Part shown: piece after piece, positions 16,839 through 25,566 of the stretch
Position numbering within the stretch: position 1 is the stretch's first letter
How the letters are laid out: every line of letters starts with the position of its first letter
NCBI GenBank assembly: GCA_001442985.1
Contig: LDYB01000009.1
Span: 22,356-86,355, forward strand
Direction of reading: 5' to 3'
Length of the DNA: 64,000 nucleotides
Origin: Armatimonadetes bacterium DC
GTDB lineage: Bacteria; Armatimonadota; Fimbriimonadia; Fimbriimonadales; GBS-DC
Program-made: the position numbers and the translations under genes
The notes under the pieces: generated by a model
The model's input: only the letters and a program-made list of their open reading frames with translations
The model's database searches: none
Told to the model about the DNA's origin: nothing

Positions 16839-17695
16839 CAGAGTTCACCTCGCAGCTCGATCGCCACGAATTGAAGTGTACCCTGATTCCCCCGAAACAC
16901 GAGCGCCGCGCGAAAGCGTTCCGCAAAGGTTTGTTGCAACGCCACGCGCCAGCTGAAGGTGTTCGCGTGGCTCTGATACGCCAGCCGCAGGTCGGGGCGC
17001 CATCGCGACCCGACTGGCTCCCAGCGCAGGCTGAGCCAGTGGGTGTCGGGCAGCGAGTCGCTTTCGGTGTAGACCCACTCCAGCAGCAGGGTGCGCTCCA
17101 ATATAGGTGGGCGCCAATCGGCTCCGTAGAGCGTCTCATAGCCCTGCGGCGCGCGCGGCTCTTCGGGCAGTTGCCAGAGCGCGAAGGCGTGCGGGTCGGT
17201 GCCAAAGTGTCGCCCGACGCCCACCGAAACGCCCCCGTTCTGCGTGCCCACCCGAACCAGCACCCCCTGCTGGCGGTCTTTACCGTTGAACACATAGGCG
17301 ACACGCATCGGCAGGTCGCCTATCGCGAAGCGCGTGGGCGATTGCGCCGCCACCACGCTCTCGTTGAGCAGGGTTCCTGCGCCGAAGGGAGCGTAAAATT
17401 TGCCCACACGCCAGCCCCCCACACGCTCCACATAAAACTCGTCGAGCGCGGTGCGTGTGCGGTCGCCCCGAATGTTTTGCAACCGCTGGGCGATATAGGC
17501 TCCGTACCCCGAATCGTGATAAACCTGAAGCGAGACGGTAGCGTGCTGGGCAAGGTCGTTGTACCAGAGCCAGCGTGTAGTTTCGGAGTCAGCACGCACC
17601 TGTGTGAGCAGGCGCACCCCGAAAAACGCGGTGGGCGGCTGGCTGTAGCCCGCGCCGATAAGAAACGCCAGCAGGCAGAGGTTAGCCGTTCTCAC
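16838..17695 (-). CDS. Predicted outer-membrane beta-barrel protein, unknown
   Basis: The product has 285 residues with a signal peptide ('LCLLAFLIGAGYSQPP'). The mature part is a run of short amphipathic strands rich in aromatic residues, with Arg/Asp turns, and ends 'LQFVAIELRGEL'. This pattern fits a porin-size outer-membrane barrel, with no specific family recognised. The start is GTG at 17693-17695, which overlaps the end of pspA by 14 nt; a much longer in-frame opening upstream is antisense-like read-through of pspA and was rejected. PspA operons normally concern membrane damage, so this may be a maintained surface protein. Confidence 0.65.
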   Translation of the reverse strand: MRTANLCLLAFLIGAGYSQPPTAFFGVRLLTQVRADSETTRWLWYNDLAQHATVSLQVYHDSGYGAYIAQRLQNIRGDRTRTALDEFYVERVGGWRVGKFYAPFGAGTLLNESVVAAQSPTRFAIGDLPMRVAYVFNGKDRQQGVLVRVGTQNGGVSVGVGRHFGTDPHAFALWQLPEEPRAPQGYETLYGADWRPPILERTLLLEWVYTESDSLPDTHWLSLRWEPVGSRWRPDLRLAYQSHANTFSWRVALQQTFAERFRAALVFRGNQGTLQFVAIELRGEL

Positions 17696-18491
17696 GCGCG
17701 CTGCTGTCGCCTGAGGAGGTCTGAATCTTGCGCTCCAGCTCTTCCAGTTCTTTGAGCACATCGGCGTCGGCGACGCTCGCCTGCACGGTGGGTTGCACCG
17801 GTTGCTCGGTTGTGGCGGGGCGCAATCCCATGCGCTCCTCGATTCGGCGCAGCTCCTCTTCGGCTTCAGCGTCCAGTTGCGCGTCCTGAAGCGCGGCGAC
17901 CCGCCCCTGCAGGCTCTGGGCTGCCATCTCCTGTCGCGCGGCAGCCTCGGCTTCCGCGCGCTGGATGCGCTGTTCTGCCGCGCCCCAGCTCGATTCGAGG
18001 CTCTCGATCGTAATCCCTTCCAGCGCTTTGTTGATGGCGGTCTGAATCTGGGCTTGCTTCCAGCGCGCTTTGAGCGCCAGCGCCTGCGCCGTGCGCACCC
18101 GCACCTCCTCTTCCTGTCGCCGAATCGCTTGCTTGACCGACTCAACGGTCTCAATTGCCTGCTGGAGCGAGGCTTTGAGGGATTCCAGCGCGCTCTCCTG
18201 CGCCTTCTTCTCGCGAATCAGTTGCAGAGCGAGGTCGCGTTTGCCCTGCTGGAGTGCCAGCTCCACATTGCGCTCCAGTTCGCGCACGCGGCGCTCCAGT
18301 TTGTCGACTTCTGCCTGCAGGAGGTTCTTCTGCGTGATAGCCTGGATGGCGCGCTCCCGATTGCGAGCCAGCATTTCCTGCATCTCCCGACGCGCCTGAT
18401 CCAGCAAAACCTCAGGATCCTCCAGCTGCTCCACCTTCCCGGTGACCCATGCCACCAGATATCGCCAAAGTCGTGCCAGTGCCTTGAACAT
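17682..18491 (-). CDS. pspA: Phage shock protein A / IM30 family membrane-maintenance protein
   Basis: This 269-residue ESCRT-III-like protein binds stressed inner membrane and oligomerises. The N-terminal amphipathic helix 'MFKALARLWRYLVAWVTG' is followed by 'DPEVLLDQARREMQEML' and a long coiled coil to about residue 225. A C-terminal extension (about 225-269) ends in another helix, 'DVLKELEELERKIQ', as in IM30-type members. It leads an operon with a barrel-like protein, a J-like protein and a GT2 enzyme. TACAAT on the minus strand (18522-18527 region) is a possible -10. Confidence 0.9.
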   Translation of the reverse strand: MFKALARLWRYLVAWVTGKVEQLEDPEVLLDQARREMQEMLARNRERAIQAITQKNLLQAEVDKLERRVRELERNVELALQQGKRDLALQLIREKKAQESALESLKASLQQAIETVESVKQAIRRQEEEVRVRTAQALALKARWKQAQIQTAINKALEGITIESLESSWGAAEQRIQRAEAEAAARQEMAAQSLQGRVAALQDAQLDAEAEEELRRIEERMGLRPATTEQPVQPTVQASVADADVLKELEELERKIQTSSGDSSARENG

Positions 18492-18569
18492 TCCGGTTGC
18501 CCCCTATTCTGTGAGCATAAGGATTGTACCCGAAAGTGCTGTCAAAACGCGCATGTTTTGGGGCAGAGG

Positions 18570-18575
18570 TATAAT
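18570..18575 (+). promoter_or_regulatory. -10 box of the ATPase/effector-like pair
   Basis: TATAAT 18 nt before ATG 18594, with GGGAGG at 18583-18588 as ribosome binding site. It is divergent from pspA. Confidence 0.6.
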
Positions 18576-18593
18576 CAAGCGTGGGAGGCGGGC

Positions 18594-19844
18594 ATGCTGA
18601 GAAGAATAGAGGTGCTTTCGTACAAATGTCTCCGCTACATTCAGCAGGAGCTGGCGCCGTTTCACATTCTCGTAGGGCCCAACGCCAGCGGGAAAAGCTC
18701 GTTTCTGGATGTACTGGTGTTTCTGCAGGACATGCTTCGCAACGGTGTGGAGAGGGCGGTTCGCAAGCGTGCGCGAACTGTGCGGGAACTGACATGGCAG
18801 ATGCGCTCGGACTATTTCGAGTTTGCCGTTGAGTTTTCACTTCCGGGAGAGATATACCGTAACGGTTATGAATCAATACGCTATGAAATCCGTGTTGGCG
18901 TCGATGATCAGCATGGGGGCATAACGCTATTGGTGGAAAACCTCTGGCTCCAAAGAGAAGGATGGCACGACGCTGGTAAAACTGCTGAGATGCCCTCGCG
19001 GTTTCCTGAGCCGTCTCGCGCTCCCTCGAAAATAGTGGCAGAGCCCCGCAAACGCACGCCGCTTGGTCGCCGGAAGGTGATGTCGCGGACACCTGACGGG
19101 CGCATCTACTTCCGCTCGGAAACAACGGACTGGAATTTTCCCCTTCGCCCGATGCGCGAGCAGGCAGGACTGACCCTCATTCCCGATGAGGAGCGTTTCC
19201 CGGCAAGTTTCTGGCTTCAGAGGGCACTTCTTGAAGGCGTTCATTTCCTGATGCTCTATAGTCGGGCAATGCGTGAGCCGTGTGCGCCTGACGCTCCCGA
19301 ACGGTTCCAGCTGGACGGCTCGAATCTTCCGGTAGTCGCGAGTCGCCTCGCCCAGAAACACCCCGAACGGTTCAACCAGTGGATTGCACATGTGCAAACC
19401 GTTCTGCCAGAGGTCAAAACGATTCATGTGGAAGAACGCCCTGAAGACCGTTCTCGTTATTTGGTGATGGAAACTTTCCAGGGAACGCGCATTCCGTCGT
19501 GGCTTCTCTCCGATGGCACACTCAGGTTTCTTGCCCTCAGCTTGCTACCCTACATCTCAGAGTCGCCAGAGATTTACATCATTGAAGAGCCTGAGAACGG
19601 GATTCATCCCCGAGCGATTGAAGCGATCTATCAGTCGCTTTCCTCTCTCTACGCGGGGCAGGCGCTATGTGCTACTCATTCGCCTATCTTGCTCAATCTG
19701 GCGCAGCCCGAAGACCTGCTCTGTTTCACACGAAACAGCGAGGGCGCTACCGAGGTGGTGCGTGGCGATCAGCATCCTCGGCTCAAAGCATGGCGTAAAG
19801 AGGTGGCGCTGGGCGACCTGCTTGCCAGCGGAGTGCTGGGATGA
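18594..19844 (+). CDS. AAA/ABC-type ATPase (AAA_21, OLD-like) of a two-gene pair
   Basis: This 416-residue ATPase has Walker A 'GPNASGKSSFLD' near residues 28-40, Walker B 'EIYIIEEPENGIHPRAIEAI' and a switch His in 'ALCATHSPILLNL'. The body between the motifs is large and variable. ATPases of this class (RecF/SMC-like, OLD and AriA relatives) often sense phage products and act with a small partner encoded next to them. The next gene overlaps by ATGA, which supports a fixed stoichiometry. A recombination or repair role is the alternative, but the paired layout favours defence. Confidence 0.82.
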   Translation: MLRRIEVLSYKCLRYIQQELAPFHILVGPNASGKSSFLDVLVFLQDMLRNGVERAVRKRARTVRELTWQMRSDYFEFAVEFSLPGEIYRNGYESIRYEIRVGVDDQHGGITLLVENLWLQREGWHDAGKTAEMPSRFPEPSRAPSKIVAEPRKRTPLGRRKVMSRTPDGRIYFRSETTDWNFPLRPMREQAGLTLIPDEERFPASFWLQRALLEGVHFLMLYSRAMREPCAPDAPERFQLDGSNLPVVASRLAQKHPERFNQWIAHVQTVLPEVKTIHVEERPEDRSRYLVMETFQGTRIPSWLLSDGTLRFLALSLLPYISESPEIYIIEEPENGIHPRAIEAIYQSLSSLYAGQALCATHSPILLNLAQPEDLLCFTRNSEGATEVVRGDQHPRLKAWRKEVALGDLLASGVLG

Positions 19845-20446
19845 AGAAAGACCTTGTGATTCTAGTTGCTGATAGGGATATGGAGCAAACCCTTCTTGGG
19901 CTTCTCAGTCGCCCAAAAGCACTCGCAATCCGCGAAATTTCTTTCGACATCTTTATCCACCCCGAGCATGATCCAGGTGTCTTTCTGCAAGGAGCCGATT
20001 TTCTGCGCTCTCTCGCTGACCAGTACTGTTTCGCTCTTGCAATGCTTGATAGGGAAGGGTGTGGTCAAGAAAGGCGTTCCCCAGAAGAGCTAGAAAATGA
20101 CCTTCAGGCACGCCTTGAAAGTGCTGGTTGGGAAGGGCGCTGTGCCGTAGTGGTGCTGAACCCAGAACTGGAGGCGTGGGTGTTTTCCAGCTCAACGCAT
20201 GTTGCAGAGGTCATAGCAAGCGGAGATACTGAGTTATACGAACGCAAGGTGTCCGCGACTCCCAAAAATTCTCTTGGAAAGCCCGAGCGTCCGAAGGAAC
20301 TGATGGAGTCGCTTTTGCGGGAAAAACGCATTCCCCGTTCCTCATCATTGTATCGCTAGCTCGCAGAAAAAGTGAGTTTGAAACAGTGCCACGACCGTGC
20401 CTTCAATAAGCTTCAGGACACTCTGCAGGGATGGTTCGGAAGGTAA
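19841..20446 (+). pseudogene. Small DUF4276/TOPRIM-like partner of the ATPase, interrupted by an in-frame amber codon
   Basis: The frame opens at ATG 19841 (ATGA overlap) and stops at TAG 20357-20359 after 172 residues. Read through that TAG, the same frame continues for 28 plausible codons to TAA 20444-20446, giving '...RSSSLYR*LAEKVSLK' and then 'CHDRAFNKLQDTLQGWFGR'. The tail looks like the normal helical C terminus of such proteins. N-terminal 'LVILVADRDMEQTLLGLL', 'ALAMLDREGCG' and 'VVLNPELEAWVF' resemble the acidic motifs of RloB/DUF4276 or TOPRIM-like effectors. CAG to TAG is a one-base change. It may be a damaged effector, a suppressed stop or an assembly error. The 172-residue form could also be functional. 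Confidence 0.65.
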
Positions 20447-20482
20447 AAGGCATGGAACCCTCTCCTCCAACTCCATCAAGGG

Positions 20483-20488
20483 TACAAT
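20483..20488 (+). promoter_or_regulatory. -10 box of dapD
   Basis: GG-TACAAT with a 7-nt gap to ATG 20496 and no Shine-Dalgarno sequence. A leaderless mRNA is predicted. Confidence 0.6.
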
Positions 20489-20495
20489 TCCCCCC

Positions 20496-21329
20496 ATGCA
20501 TCCGATTCAAGCCCAGTTCGAAACGCTGAAGACGCTGACCGAGCCAACCTCCGAAGCCCTCATATGGTTTGAAGCGTTTGTGAGCGCGCTGGAAGAGGGC
20601 ACCATCCGCGCCGCCGAACCCGACCCCGAAAGCCTCACAGGCTGGCGTGTGAACGCATGGGTCAAGCAAGCCATCCTGCTGGGGTTCCGGTGGGGCGTGT
20701 TGCAAGAAGTCGAGTGGGGCGGGGCGCGCTTTTTAGATAAGCACCTCTACCCACCACGCCCGTTCCGCCCTGAGGAGGGCGTGCGGATTGTGCCAGGAGG
20801 CACGGCAATACGGCGCGGGGCATGCCTCAAACCGGGTGTGGTGGTGATGCCGCCCTCCTATGTGAATGTGGGCGCCTATGTGGGCGAGGGCACGATGGTC
20901 GATTCCCATGTGCTGGTCGGCTCGTGCGCCCAGATTGGGGCGCGGGTTCACCTGAGCGCAGGCTGCCAGATTGGCGGCGTGCTGGAACCTGTGGGCGCGC
21001 TCCCCGTGATTGTGGAAGACGAAGCGATGATAGGCGGTTGTACGGGCATTTTTGAGGGCACGATTGTGAAGCGTCGCGCGGTGATTGGCGCAGGCGTCGT
21101 GCTGACGCGTAGCATGCCCCTTTACGACCTCGTGCATGAACGGGTGATACGCGCGGAAGGCGACTTGCCGCTGATTGTGCCTGAAGGCGCGGTGGTGGTG
21201 GCGGGCGCACGCCCTGCCCAGAGCGAATTTGGGCGCCAGCACCAGCTGCATCTCTATGCGCCCGTGATTGTGAAGTATCGCGACGCCCGCACCGACGCCC
21301 AGACCGCCCTCGAAGACGCGCTCCGCTGA
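20496..21329 (+). CDS. dapD: 2,3,4,5-tetrahydropyridine-2,6-dicarboxylate N-succinyltransferase
   Basis: DapD carries out a step of lysine and meso-diaminopimelate synthesis, using succinyl-CoA. The 277-residue size is normal. The N-terminal helical part is followed by a left-handed beta-helix of hexapeptide repeats ('GVRIVPGGTAIRRGACLKPG', 'PPSYVNVGAYVGEGTMVDSH', 'GSCAQIGARVHLSAG') and the family segment 'EDEAMIGGCTGIFEGTIV'. It stands alone without other dap genes. The start is ATG 20496, because an upstream open frame runs through the preceding broken gene and the promoter. Confidence 0.92.
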   Translation: MHPIQAQFETLKTLTEPTSEALIWFEAFVSALEEGTIRAAEPDPESLTGWRVNAWVKQAILLGFRWGVLQEVEWGGARFLDKHLYPPRPFRPEEGVRIVPGGTAIRRGACLKPGVVVMPPSYVNVGAYVGEGTMVDSHVLVGSCAQIGARVHLSAGCQIGGVLEPVGALPVIVEDEAMIGGCTGIFEGTIVKRRAVIGAGVVLTRSMPLYDLVHERVIRAEGDLPLIVPEGAVVVAGARPAQSEFGRQHQLHLYAPVIVKYRDARTDAQTALEDALR

Positions 21330-21375
21330 TTGCCCGTCAGGTATCCTTCCCTCCAGAGCCTCATGGAGGGAGCAT

Positions 21376-22053
21376 ATGGCACGTAAAGTGGAACGCATCG
21401 TGTGGCACACCGCCGCGCACGGGCGCAACGGCGTGGCGTTTGACACCACCGCCGCCCAGATTGACCAGTGGCATCGCGAGCGCGGCTGGAGCGAAATCGG
21501 CTACAATGTGGTCATCCGCTTCAACGGCGCGATAGAGAAAGGGCGCGACCCCGACAAAATCCCCGCGGGCGTCGCGGGCATCAACGAGACCACCTATCAC
21601 ATCTGCTTCTCCGGGCACGGCGACATCGCCCCGCTGACGCCCCAGCAGATGGAGAGCGGCATCCAGCACACGATTGAGATGCTTGAACGCTACGGTCTCA
21701 AAGAGCGGTTTCTCGCCGAGCCTGACGCGCTGATTGTGATGGGGCATCGCGAGGTGAACGAACTGGTGCGTCGCGGGCTGGCGCCCACCCCGACCAGCAA
21801 AACCTGCCCGGGCAGGCTGGTGGATATGGACCTCGTGCGCCAGCAGATTCGCGAACGCCTGCAGAACACATCCCCGCCGTATGTGTACGAGCGCGTCGCC
21901 GCAGGGCAACTCCTTGCAGGATTGCGGCAGGTCTACACCGTGGCGCAACAGCTCCAACTTTCCGATGACCTGCTTGCCGAGCTGAACGCCTTTCGCAAAC
22001 AGCCTGAGATTGACGCGATTATCCAGCGGTACAGGCAGGAATCGGGGGGTTAG
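21376..22053 (+). CDS. N-acetylmuramoyl-L-alanine amidase, amidase_2/PGRP type
   Basis: The 225-residue protein has an N-terminal zinc amidase domain. Probable zinc ligands are His in 'IVWHTAAHG', His in 'VMGHREVNEL' and Cys in 'SKTCPGRLVDM'. It cleaves the bond between muramic acid and L-alanine in peptidoglycan. There is no signal peptide, so it may act in the cytoplasm on recycled muropeptides or leave by another route (holin or lysis). The C-terminal 60 residues are helical and may bind a partner. GGAGGG precedes ATG 21376. It ends overlapping the convergent 1160-residue barrel gene by 4 nt. Confidence 0.85.
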   Translation: MARKVERIVWHTAAHGRNGVAFDTTAAQIDQWHRERGWSEIGYNVVIRFNGAIEKGRDPDKIPAGVAGINETTYHICFSGHGDIAPLTPQQMESGIQHTIEMLERYGLKERFLAEPDALIVMGHREVNELVRRGLAPTPTSKTCPGRLVDMDLVRQQIRERLQNTSPPYVYERVAAGQLLAGLRQVYTVAQQLQLSDDLLAELNAFRKQPEIDAIIQRYRQESGG

Positions 22054-25000
22054 AAGGGGCGTCGGAGCTCCAGCACGAGTCGCTGCTGGTCGCGCGGCAT
22101 ATTGGGCTCCGGGCGACGCTCATAGTGAGTCCACTGCACACCCAGCATCAGGTAATGCTCCGAGTCGATTCGGCGCTCGGTGGAGAGGTAGAAGGTATGG
22201 GCAATCCCGTGTCGCTCGCCGAAGGTTTCCGAATCGATGCGGTAGCCGACATCCCAGCGTAGCCCATCCGCCTGTTCCCCAATAAGGGTCAAGCCGCCGC
22301 GACGTGTGCGCCGATTCTGCTGGGTGTTCCATTCCAGTCGGTAGTCGCCGCGCAGGCGCACGGCGGGCGTCCAGCGCCACTCCATCGCCCAGTTGGAAAC
22401 ACCCGTCGGCTGCAGCACCGAACCCAGCACCACATGCGGGTTCGCCTGCTCTGGATGGGTCTGGAACTCGTGCCGAATCGTGAACCGCTGGTCTAACTGG
22501 TAGGCGACCTGATAGTTGCGCACCAGGTAAAGCCTGCCGTCCTGATAGGTGCGGGTCTTGTAGAGGAAGCTATACTGCAGGCGCTCGTTGGGCGCGGACT
22601 GGAGCTGATAGTAGCGGTCTATCGCGCGTCCCTGTCCGGGCACATACAGCCCCACATAGCCGCCGGTGAGTTTGCGTCCGAACAGGGTGGCTTCGCCCGT
22701 GAAGTGCTTATTCTCCTGTTGCCACAGGTGGCGGTCGGCGAGCGCGCCGTAGCGGAAATCAAACTGCAACCCCTTGAGCCACAGCAGATCAAACGGGCGC
22801 GCCGACTGAATCACCACCTGCGACTGGGCTTTGGTGTTGGTGCGATCGGTGCGCCATTCCTGATAGTTCGCGCCGATGTTCAGCACGCCGAACGCCGATT
22901 GGGTCAGCCCTGTGGACAGCACACGCGAGCCGTTGGCGTTCTCCTTGCCAGCGCGGGTCTCCGAGAAGGTGAGCTTTGCCCCGTTTTTGAGTTGATACTC
23001 CAGTCCCACCTGTTGGCTGGTCTCGTCGGGTGCGCCGTCGCGAAGGGCTTCGGCGTAGGCGAAGCTCATTTTGAGGCGCGGGTTGAGGGTGTACGCCATC
23101 TGGTGGGCGCGCCAGCGTTCGCTGGGCGCGCCGTCGGCGCGGGTACGACGCTCCTCCAGCGCAAAATTCATGTTGCGGATTGCCGACGAGCTGAACCGAT
23201 AGAACTCGGTGGTCTGATAGAGCGGGTTGGCGAGCGTGCCCCCAATCTGGCGGCGCTCGCTGTAGGCGTTCAGCTGCCCAAAGCCCAGCTGATACTGCAA
23301 ATCGTTGCGTTCGTACTCGTCGTGGTAAAGCCCGTCGGTGAGTTTATCGGAGCGATACTCATCTGCCTGGCGCCCGATTTTGAGCGCCGTGTTGGGTTGC
23401 CACATCACCCGATAGCGGTTGCGATGGTTGGCAATCTGCTCCAGCGGGTTCTGCGCGTTGAACTGGAACAGCTCCAGCTGCAGGTTGCTTGCCGGGCGCA
23501 GTTTCGCGGTCCAGTCGTGCTGGCGGAAGCCGCGCAGCTGCACCAGAAAATCGCGTTCGGGGTCGGCGAGGTCGTGGGCGCGGGCGAAATCGGCGTCCAC
23601 CTCGCGCTCGTTGTAGTGGAACTCCCAGCGAGGTGTCAGCAGGCGATAGCTGGTGCGGCGCACGCCCGCGCCGATCGCATGCACCTGCATGCGGGCAATC
23701 GCCAGCCCGAAGTCTTTGGTGGTGTAGCTCACATCCCAGTCGGAGCGCCCCATGCCCTGCTCGTTGTGGAACAGGGCGCGTTCAAAACGGGTCAGGTCGC
23801 CCAGCCGATTGAAGTTAGGCGTGATGTTGCGCTCGTGCAGGCGCACCTGCAGGTTCGGCGTGCGCAGCTGCCAGAGTGTGCCCTGTGCGGAGCCTTCGCC
23901 CACCCGGTCGGCGACTTCAAACCGCTTGACCTGCAGGCTCATCTCCTTGCCGGGCTTAATTTCGATGCGCTGGAGAGTGCGTTCCAGCCCCGGCTCTTTG
24001 AGGGCTTGCGGCACATCTTCGGGTTTGAGCGTCTCCTGGGGCGCGTGGAACTGGCGCACCTCCTCCACCATCTTCTGATGCTCCGCAGGGGTCAGATTCG
24101 GCAGATTTTTGAAGTCGGCATCCACGGCGCGGCGCAGGTGCTCCACTTCCACCTGATCCGTTTTGATTTGCAGGCTTTCGCGCTCCAGCGTGCCTGAGGG
24201 CGAGCGCACAATCCCCTCTTCGGCTGCCACGCGCACGCCCTTCTGATGAATCTCTATCTGGGTCTGGTCGCGTTGCATCCCGACTTCGCGCGCGAGTTGC
24301 GCCTTATCTGCTTCTGCCAGGTCGCCGAACCGTGTGAAGCCCTGCTCCACGCTCTGGTGGGTGCGCACCAGCTTGAGCCAGGGGAGGTTGAAGGCATATT
24401 GCTGGCGTTTAATCTCGGCGCCCTCCTGTGCCACCTGGGTCTGGTTGAACTGGAGTGTGCTGTTCGGCGCGAGTCTGAGGGTGGATTCCAGTTGCTCGCG
24501 CACCAGTCCGCGCTCGCGTTGCCAGTCGCCTTTCGCCGCGTCACTCAAATCTTTAAATCGCTCGAAGCCCGCCTGCGCCTCACGCCGTTCATAACGCAGC
24601 TGGAGCGCATTGCTCTGCAGCAGGTAGCCACGCTGTTCTATCGCGCCTTTGTCGTCCTGAATGCGGAGGACACTCTGCTGAAGCGTGGAACCGCCCAGCG
24701 CCAGCCCCAGCGTGTAGTCATAGCGTTTCAGCCCTTTCTCCTGCTCCCAGCGCTGGAGCAGGCTGGCATCCAGCCCGGGCTGGGCGCCCAGCATCTTTTG
24801 CGCCGAAAAACCTTTGCCAATATCCTGATAGTTCCCCTGAAACTGCAGGGCGCCTGCATTCAGGTTCAGGTTCTGGACGATGAATTGCGCCGATTCGGAG
24901 GCGCCTGTCACGGTTTGAGGCGAGGGGTTGGCAAACGAAGGCATCGCGAACGCCTGCAGAGGCGAGCGCGTGCCCACGAAATAGTAGCCCTGAAGCGCGC

Positions 25001-25532
25001 CACCCCCAAACTGCAGGCGATTGCGCAAGCCATAAGCGCTTATCTGATAGCTGACCCCTTCGCGGCTGGTTTCGGTAGCGCCGGGCGCATAAAGCGCCTG
25101 CAAACTCCCGCCCTGTCCAAACGATAATGCCAGCAACGGGAGCGCCGCGGACGACTCGGCGCGCTTGCCCTGAGGGTCATAGCGATAGTACACCTGAATC
25201 GTGGAGAGCGTCCGGACTGGCGCGTAGAAGGTTAAAGTGCCTGAGGCGTAATCGATGGCATAATCCACATCGCGCTGCAGGCGTGTGCTGTCCACATACA
25301 CGCTCTCACTGCCCGGAATGACGGGCGCGAAACGCAGGGTGTAGGGACCCCGCACCCCTTTGCCGGGCAACACATCTGCCGTCGCCTGACCGGGGGTGTT
25401 AACGGGCGCGGCGAGAGTGTTTCTGGCGGAGCCATTCAAATCCAGCAGTGAAACCGAGTTCTGGGCGACGGCGTATGCCATCAGCCCAGCCAGCCCAAGA
25501 CTCCACCCCAGAAACCGCACCCTACGCTTCAT
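22050..25532 (-). CDS. Giant outer-membrane beta-barrel protein with SprA-like motif and six internal repeats
   Basis: The product has 1160 residues and a signal peptide ending 'LMAYAVAQ'. Residues 76-117 contain 'VYVDSTRLQRDVDYAIDY' and 'STIQVYYRY', a pattern (V.VDG..L.RG.DY.IDY...I.V.Y) also found in the gliding-motility translocon protein SprA. Residues about 236-673 carry six copies of a unit of the type '..F.R..DL...ER.....G', spaced 75-100 residues apart. The C-terminal 450 residues alternate in short aromatic strands, and the protein ends 'RRPF', consistent with a barrel. It could be a translocon, secretin-like pore or surface anchor. A TATCCT box (25541-25546) lies 8 nt before the ATG. 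Confidence 0.65.
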   Translation of the reverse strand: MKRRVRFLGWSLGLAGLMAYAVAQNSVSLLDLNGSARNTLAAPVNTPGQATADVLPGKGVRGPYTLRFAPVIPGSESVYVDSTRLQRDVDYAIDYASGTLTFYAPVRTLSTIQVYYRYDPQGKRAESSAALPLLALSFGQGGSLQALYAPGATETSREGVSYQISAYGLRNRLQFGGGALQGYYFVGTRSPLQAFAMPSFANPSPQTVTGASESAQFIVQNLNLNAGALQFQGNYQDIGKGFSAQKMLGAQPGLDASLLQRWEQEKGLKRYDYTLGLALGGSTLQQSVLRIQDDKGAIEQRGYLLQSNALQLRYERREAQAGFERFKDLSDAAKGDWQRERGLVREQLESTLRLAPNSTLQFNQTQVAQEGAEIKRQQYAFNLPWLKLVRTHQSVEQGFTRFGDLAEADKAQLAREVGMQRDQTQIEIHQKGVRVAAEEGIVRSPSGTLERESLQIKTDQVEVEHLRRAVDADFKNLPNLTPAEHQKMVEEVRQFHAPQETLKPEDVPQALKEPGLERTLQRIEIKPGKEMSLQVKRFEVADRVGEGSAQGTLWQLRTPNLQVRLHERNITPNFNRLGDLTRFERALFHNEQGMGRSDWDVSYTTKDFGLAIARMQVHAIGAGVRRTSYRLLTPRWEFHYNEREVDADFARAHDLADPERDFLVQLRGFRQHDWTAKLRPASNLQLELFQFNAQNPLEQIANHRNRYRVMWQPNTALKIGRQADEYRSDKLTDGLYHDEYERNDLQYQLGFGQLNAYSERRQIGGTLANPLYQTTEFYRFSSSAIRNMNFALEERRTRADGAPSERWRAHQMAYTLNPRLKMSFAYAEALRDGAPDETSQQVGLEYQLKNGAKLTFSETRAGKENANGSRVLSTGLTQSAFGVLNIGANYQEWRTDRTNTKAQSQVVIQSARPFDLLWLKGLQFDFRYGALADRHLWQQENKHFTGEATLFGRKLTGGYVGLYVPGQGRAIDRYYQLQSAPNERLQYSFLYKTRTYQDGRLYLVRNYQVAYQLDQRFTIRHEFQTHPEQANPHVVLGSVLQPTGVSNWAMEWRWTPAVRLRGDYRLEWNTQQNRRTRRGGLTLIGEQADGLRWDVGYRIDSETFGERHGIAHTFYLSTERRIDSEHYLMLGVQWTHYERRPEPNMPRDQQRLVLELRRPF

Positions 25533-25566
25533 CCGCTTATAGGATACCCTATTGTAAGATTATGGC

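Noticed and set aside
22704..24197. A 497-residue plus-strand open frame
   Set aside because: It is antisense to the 1160-residue barrel gene with its repeat structure.
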